Source: Chrysopilus asiliformis
Taxonomy: Eukaryota > Arthropoda > Insecta > Diptera > Rhagionidae
Length of the DNA: 64,000 bases
Assembly (NCBI GenBank): GCA_964034945.1
Contig: OZ035962.1
Location: forward strand, 33,569,943 to 33,633,942
Reading direction: 5' to 3'
The notes below the pieces were generated by a model. It searched no databases. It was not told the DNA's origin and worked only from the letters and a program-made list of their open reading frames with translations. A program made the translations under genes and the position numbers. Positions 59,991 to 64,000 of the stretch are shown here, piece by piece. Every line of letters starts with the position of its first letter. Within the stretch, counting starts at the first letter, position 1.

Positions 59991-60466
59991 CAGTAGAACA
60001 CGCTTAAATGCACATCGAACTTCGCAGAATTTAATGTGCATTTATCCGTGTTTTGCATTTATCCGTAGCACGGAAGCACGGCGTAATACACATTAATGTG
60101 CAATTATGCGAGTCAAATATAAACATGCAACTTTAATATTCCTGGAATAAACCTTTAAATTCAATTAGGCTACACAAAAACAAAGAATCTAATTAAGAAT
60201 CCATTTTATCACATAAAAATAACAAAAATCACTTTTTTTTTTGGTGTGATTACATTTTATTTTTGCACATGTGCATTTAAGCGTGTAAAATTTCATGTAA
60301 TTATACTTTTGCAGTATGAAAATGGTTGCATTTAAGCAAGTATTGCAATTAAGCGTGTGTGTATATATTCATATGAAAAATGCTTTAAAATCCTCCAGGC
60401 ACAAATTTTGCGTGCAATTACACGAGCTTTGCATTTAAGCGTGTTGCATTTAAGTGTGTTTTACTG
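59991..60466. repeat. MITE of the CAGTAGAAC family, second full copy
   Basis: CAGTAGAACACGCTTAAATG at the left; TAAGTGTGTTTTACTG at the right. The body is the 37880-38363 element in reverse orientation at moderate identity, with the same GTGCATTTATCCGTG and AAACATGCAACTTTAATATT segments. Confidence 0.8.
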
Positions 60467-61548
60467 TATCAATTGATAATTCATGGCTTTAAATCACATC
60501 CTTTTATCTTACCGTTCTTCTTCCGCCACAATGTCCATAATTGGAATTATAAAATCAATTTTTTTGATTGAAAAAAAAAAAATATTTCTTCCCAAACAAC
60601 TAAAATTTATTTTTGTTATCGTAACAACACTTTTAACAATTTCTAACAAGCAATAGTGCACTCTGAATACGGTTTTATTTGACAATTTTAGCTAAACAAT
60701 ATTATCGAAAGTTCATAGCAAGCAAAGTGAAATGTGAATACCGATTTCTATTTAAACAATTGTTATGGGTATTAACAAGCAATAATAGCTTTTGTGAATA
60801 AGCATGAATGTTTTTAGTTGTCAAATTTTCTCGCTGGTTATCTCATCGGACTGCAATTTTTTTCAATTTCGATAGCCGTTGCCAGAATAGAAATTCAAAA
60901 GAATACATCAAACATGGATTTAAAGGTATGTGACATATTTTACAATCAAATTCGCAGTTCATGATTTGGTCACGTATCCAATTAAAGCGCTGTTCTCAAA
61001 TCTGTGCTGTGGGATGTTCACAGCAGAATATTTTCAGTCTTTTAATATTACCGAAAACACCGAATACCGAAAATTAAAAGAGGATTGTGAATACCCTGAC
61101 TATGTTATCGTGGTTTCTGTTGTTGATGGATTGTAAGTTATAGCAAAACATTATTTTGCAATTCCATGGTTCGCAATTCATGTTAAACTGTTGGTAACTG
61201 TTGATATATTTGCCGCTTAGTACCAAAAGCAGTCGCCGTGACATAGTTGCCGCCTTTAGACGTTCGACTTAAATAATAGGTTTATTAATATAGTACTTCT
61301 GAGGACTCAAGAGATAGCAAGGAAGTGGTTTAAAGGGAGAAGGATGGTTTAACTTGAAATTTGAACGAAATAATAAACTTTAATAATTTGAAAAGTCAAA
61401 AGTTAAAAGCTTTCTAACCATTATTGTGGAAGTTACTCAAAAATTTGTTGAAATTGTTTTTGCATGATGCCGGAACAAATATTTAGGCAGACAAACAACT
61501 CTTTTGACAATGCTATTATTTGCTTACGTATGAATTTAATTTTATTAT

Positions 61549-61664
61549 CACTCCGATTCTGATAGTCCTGTTGTTTTCGTTAAGTGTTTTGTTGGTAGAA
61601 AAGCACTAACAACAACACGTAAAACGACTCTTGTCGAAAATGACACGGCTATCAGAATCGGGGT
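61549..61664. repeat. Palindromic element with TTGTTAGTG hairpin core (copy 4), 116 bp
   Basis: The ends CACTCCGATTCTGATAG and CTATCAGAATCGGGGTG pair; inside is TGTTTTGTTGGTAGAAAAGC followed by ACTAACAACAACACG, i.e. the core in reverse orientation to copy 3. One inner arm is largely deleted. Confidence 0.8.
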
Positions 61665-61734
61665 GTATATTATATTGGATTGGGGAGCGGTCAGGCAGCC
61701 TCTAGTAGGCAAATGTCGTATTATTACAAACAGG

Positions 61735-62785
61735 GATTGAAAAAGCAAAGCAAATCAGCAAACAGCAAGCTAAAATTTGCTTTGCTTTGCTGTGACGGAG
61801 AAATGCTGTGCTTAAAAAATGCTGTGCTTATTTTCAGTGCTGTGCTGAGAATCGAAAATTTTTATTGCTTTGCTTTGCTTTTTGTAGTTCGTTCTGCTGT
61901 GCTTAAGCAGTGCTGAAATTTGCTTAAGCAATGCTTAAGCAATTTTGATTTCTTTTCGTTTGACTTTTTTTAGAGCAAAATCCATTTTTTTTTGGAAAAT
62001 AGTACCTACAGAGCAAAATAAAATTAGGGTGGAAATTTCTGAACAGCACATGACTTTCTTATACAAAAAAAAAATTTTTTTTTAGGAAAATACCCTAGAG
62101 CAAAATAAAATTAGGGAGGAAATTTCTGAACAGCACATGACTTTCTTATACAAAAAAAAAAATTTTTTTTTTAGGAAAATAGTACGGAGCAAAATAAAAT
62201 TAGGGAGGAAATTCCTGAACAGCACATGACTTTCTTATACAAAAAAAAAATTTTTTTTTAGGAAAATACCCTAGAGCAAAATAAAATTAGGGAGAAAATT
62301 TTTGAACAGCACATGACTTTCTTATACAACAAAAAAAATTTTTTTTTCAGGGAAATACCCTAGAGCAAAATAAAATTAGGGAGGAAATGTCTGAACAGCA
62401 CACGAGTTTCTTATACCACAAAAAATCGATTCTTAAATATAAAAATACAATCCAGATCTTTTAGAAGACATATTACTTGTTAAACTAAATTCAAAAAAAA
62501 TAGGACGATTTTCCTGTATAAGAAACACAAAGGAAAGCAAATCAGGATTGCTTAAGCAAATTCCAGCACTGCTTAAGCACAGCATTTCTAAGCAAATTTC
62601 ACCACTGCTTAAATTTTGCTTAAGCAAATTTCAGCACAGCATTTCCCACTTGATTGCTTGAAAGCATTTTTTTGCTTTGCTGGTGCTTAATGCTCCTGAA
62701 GTGCTTTGCTTTAAGCAAAGCAATTTACTTTTTACTCAGCACAGCAAAGCATCAGCATCAGCACGAGAATTAAGCAAAGCAATTT
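61735..62785. repeat. Low-complexity region of GCTTAAGCA/GCTTTGC motifs
   Basis: AGCAAAGCAAA, TGCTTTGCTTTGC and GCTTAAGCAA recur densely at 61738-61945 and 62540-62785. They flank a tandem array and face each other in inverted orientation, so this may be one element with motif-rich ends. Confidence 0.75.
61979..62425 (+). repeat. Tandem array, about five units of 81-91 bp
   Basis: Each unit contains GAGCAAAATAAAATTAGGG, then AACAGCACATGACTTTCTTA and a poly-A/poly-T block. Units start near 62014, 62095, 62186, 62270 and 62351. Confidence 0.9.
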
Positions 62786-63079
62786 AAACCCTGATTACAA
62801 ACACATAAAAAAGTTTGTTTTAGAAAGTCTTATAGAACTGTATGACCTTTTCTACAAACCTATCATTACTGTGATTTTACACCGATACCCTGCTTGTAAA
62901 AGGTCGTATGTGCAGTAAAATGTTTTTTCTTAAAAGCTCGTAGCATTTCAAACTTTGTAAAAGTCATTAAATGTTTGAAAAGTTTTTCTTCGAAACTTGC
63001 TTTTCTGCACTTAAGAACTTTTCACATTAATGTATAAAATACGTGACGCTAGTTTTCGGCCTTTCGAAAACACTCTGCA

Positions 63080-63345
63080 CGCACAGAGAAAAAAATAGTA
63101 AAAAAAAATAAAATTTTTTTTTAAAAAAAAGCTTTTATTAAAAAAATGCACTAAAAAGAAAAAAAATAATTTTCTGGACGCTGTGTATCACAAATATAAA
63201 AGCTTTTAAAAAGCGAGATAAATGTTTATTTTATTGTTTTATGCTTTATCTCGCTTTTTAAAAGCTTTTATATTTGTGATACGCAGCGTCCAGAATTTTT
63301 TTTTTTTTTAGTGCATTTTTAAAAAAAAATTTTTTTTTATTTTTT
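63080..63345. repeat. Foldback element, about 266 bp
   Basis: TTCTGGACGCTGTGTATCAC and the following AAATATAAAAGCTTTTAAAA, then AGCGAGATAAA, are mirrored by TTTATCTCGCT through GTGATACGCAGCGTCCAGAA. The outer arms are A and T runs around AAAAATGCACTAAAAA and its inverse. Confidence 0.8.
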
Positions 63346-63429
63346 TTATTTTGTTCTTTTTAGTCTTCGAATATATAGCTTTACATTTGAGATGTCCTTA
63401 CAGGCTTTTTAACTTGAGAATCGTATTCA

Positions 63430-63680
63430 GCGAACCCCAAAACCCGCAGAATATATTTTTTCCCGGAACAATTGAGAAAAAGGATAATCACGTTATCCTT
63501 ATAGGACCTTCTCTTATCCTTACAAGGACGAAGTAGAGAAAATATTGTATTGTCATCGGACTTTTATAAGTGTACAAAATTTCAAGTGAATCGGATGAGT
63601 GGAAGTGGGTCAAAATTTGATTGCAAGATTTGACCCCGACAAACAAACAAACAAACAAGATAGCGAGCTAAATAAAAGCT
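63430..63680 (-). repeat. Dispersed repeat tail, reverse copy of the 10210 family
   Basis: AAAATATTGTATTGTCATCG, ATGAGTGGAAGTGGGTCAAA and GAGCTAAATAAAAGCTT are shared with 10210-10420. An (ACAA)n run at about 63640-63657 occupies the place of a CTGT-type run in the other copy. The remaining DNA to 64000 shows nothing I recognise. Confidence 0.65.
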
Positions 63681-64000
63681 TTTAAAAAATAGTAATTTCT
63701 TAGTATTCATTAATGGGGAATCGGAACTAAACTTAAATTGTTAATTTCAATTACAAAATCGTCAATCTCAATTACAAAAATAGTTAGTTTAACCACAACA
63801 GAGTAAATTTGTGTACCACAAGTAGTTAAATTGATTATAAAAATAGTCGATTTATACTTTTGTCTGCGTTCATTCCTCACGATTTTTCGCGGAGTTTAGT
63901 ACCGCTGTCACACTATATAAATACGAAAAGCCATCAGATTTTTTATTTCATAAAATTTATTATGTGCAAAATAATTTCTTACATTAAAAACTACTATACC

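Larger units (their letters stand above)
59416..61100. repeat. 1.7-kb interval bounded by inverted TCAGGGTATTCACA ends
   Basis: TTCAGGGTATTCACAGTCG at the left is mirrored by GGATTGTGAATACCCTGA at the right. Subterminal GAATACCG and GGTAATTC motifs recur. It contains the 59991 MITE. An open frame at 60930-61136 (ending YPDYVIVVSVVDGL) lies across the right edge and I do not recognise it. Confidence 0.5.

Overview
The window is AT-rich, intron-containing nuclear DNA of an insect, most likely a dipteran. The evidence is the insect forms of five genes (AAGAB, CMP-sialic acid synthase, an inhibitory serpin, the neural receptor phosphatase Ptp99A and sorting nexin 8), introns of about 50-70 nt, and a repeat load made almost entirely of DNA transposons and MITEs. 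I saw no long LTR or LINE coding region. No prokaryotic feature or CRISPR array is present.

Layout. 0.06-1.04 kb (-): AAGAB, four exons, complete. 3.7-4.7 kb (+): CMP-sialic acid synthase, four exons, one with a GC-AG intron. 7.1-11.8 kb (+): a complete eight-exon serpin. 14.8-16.2 kb (+): a second copy of serpin exons 4-8 with matching phases and no first exons of its own, so either an alternative 3' cassette or a headless paralogue. 21.2-45.6 kb (+): Ptp99A, eleven exons with Ig and FN3 ectodomain, one membrane span and two phosphatase domains. 54.7-57.7 kb (-): SNX8, seven exons, complete. The rest is intergenic or intronic repeat.

The genes look like unrelated housekeeping, secretory and neural genes, with no operon-like organisation. 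AAGAB (adaptor assembly) and SNX8 (endosomal sorting) both serve membrane traffic, and the synthase and the serpin enter the secretory pathway, but I infer no functional cluster.

The mobile DNA is rich and nested. It includes a hAT element with an 8-bp target duplication, a piggyBac relic and a second TTAA-flanked MITE, two mariner deletion derivatives and a mariner tail, a Tc1 remnant carrying a MITE with a 9-bp target duplication, a Harbinger derivative, a THAP-bearing element, a tRNA-derived SINE, and at least ten MITE or foldback families, several present two to four times. A nuclear copy of mitochondrial ND4 lies in a Ptp99A intron. A roughly 450-bp (ACTGACAG)n array appears to have grown from a short motif inside a dispersed repeat. 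All splice sites were inferred by eye from GT/AG signals, reading phase and protein family knowledge.
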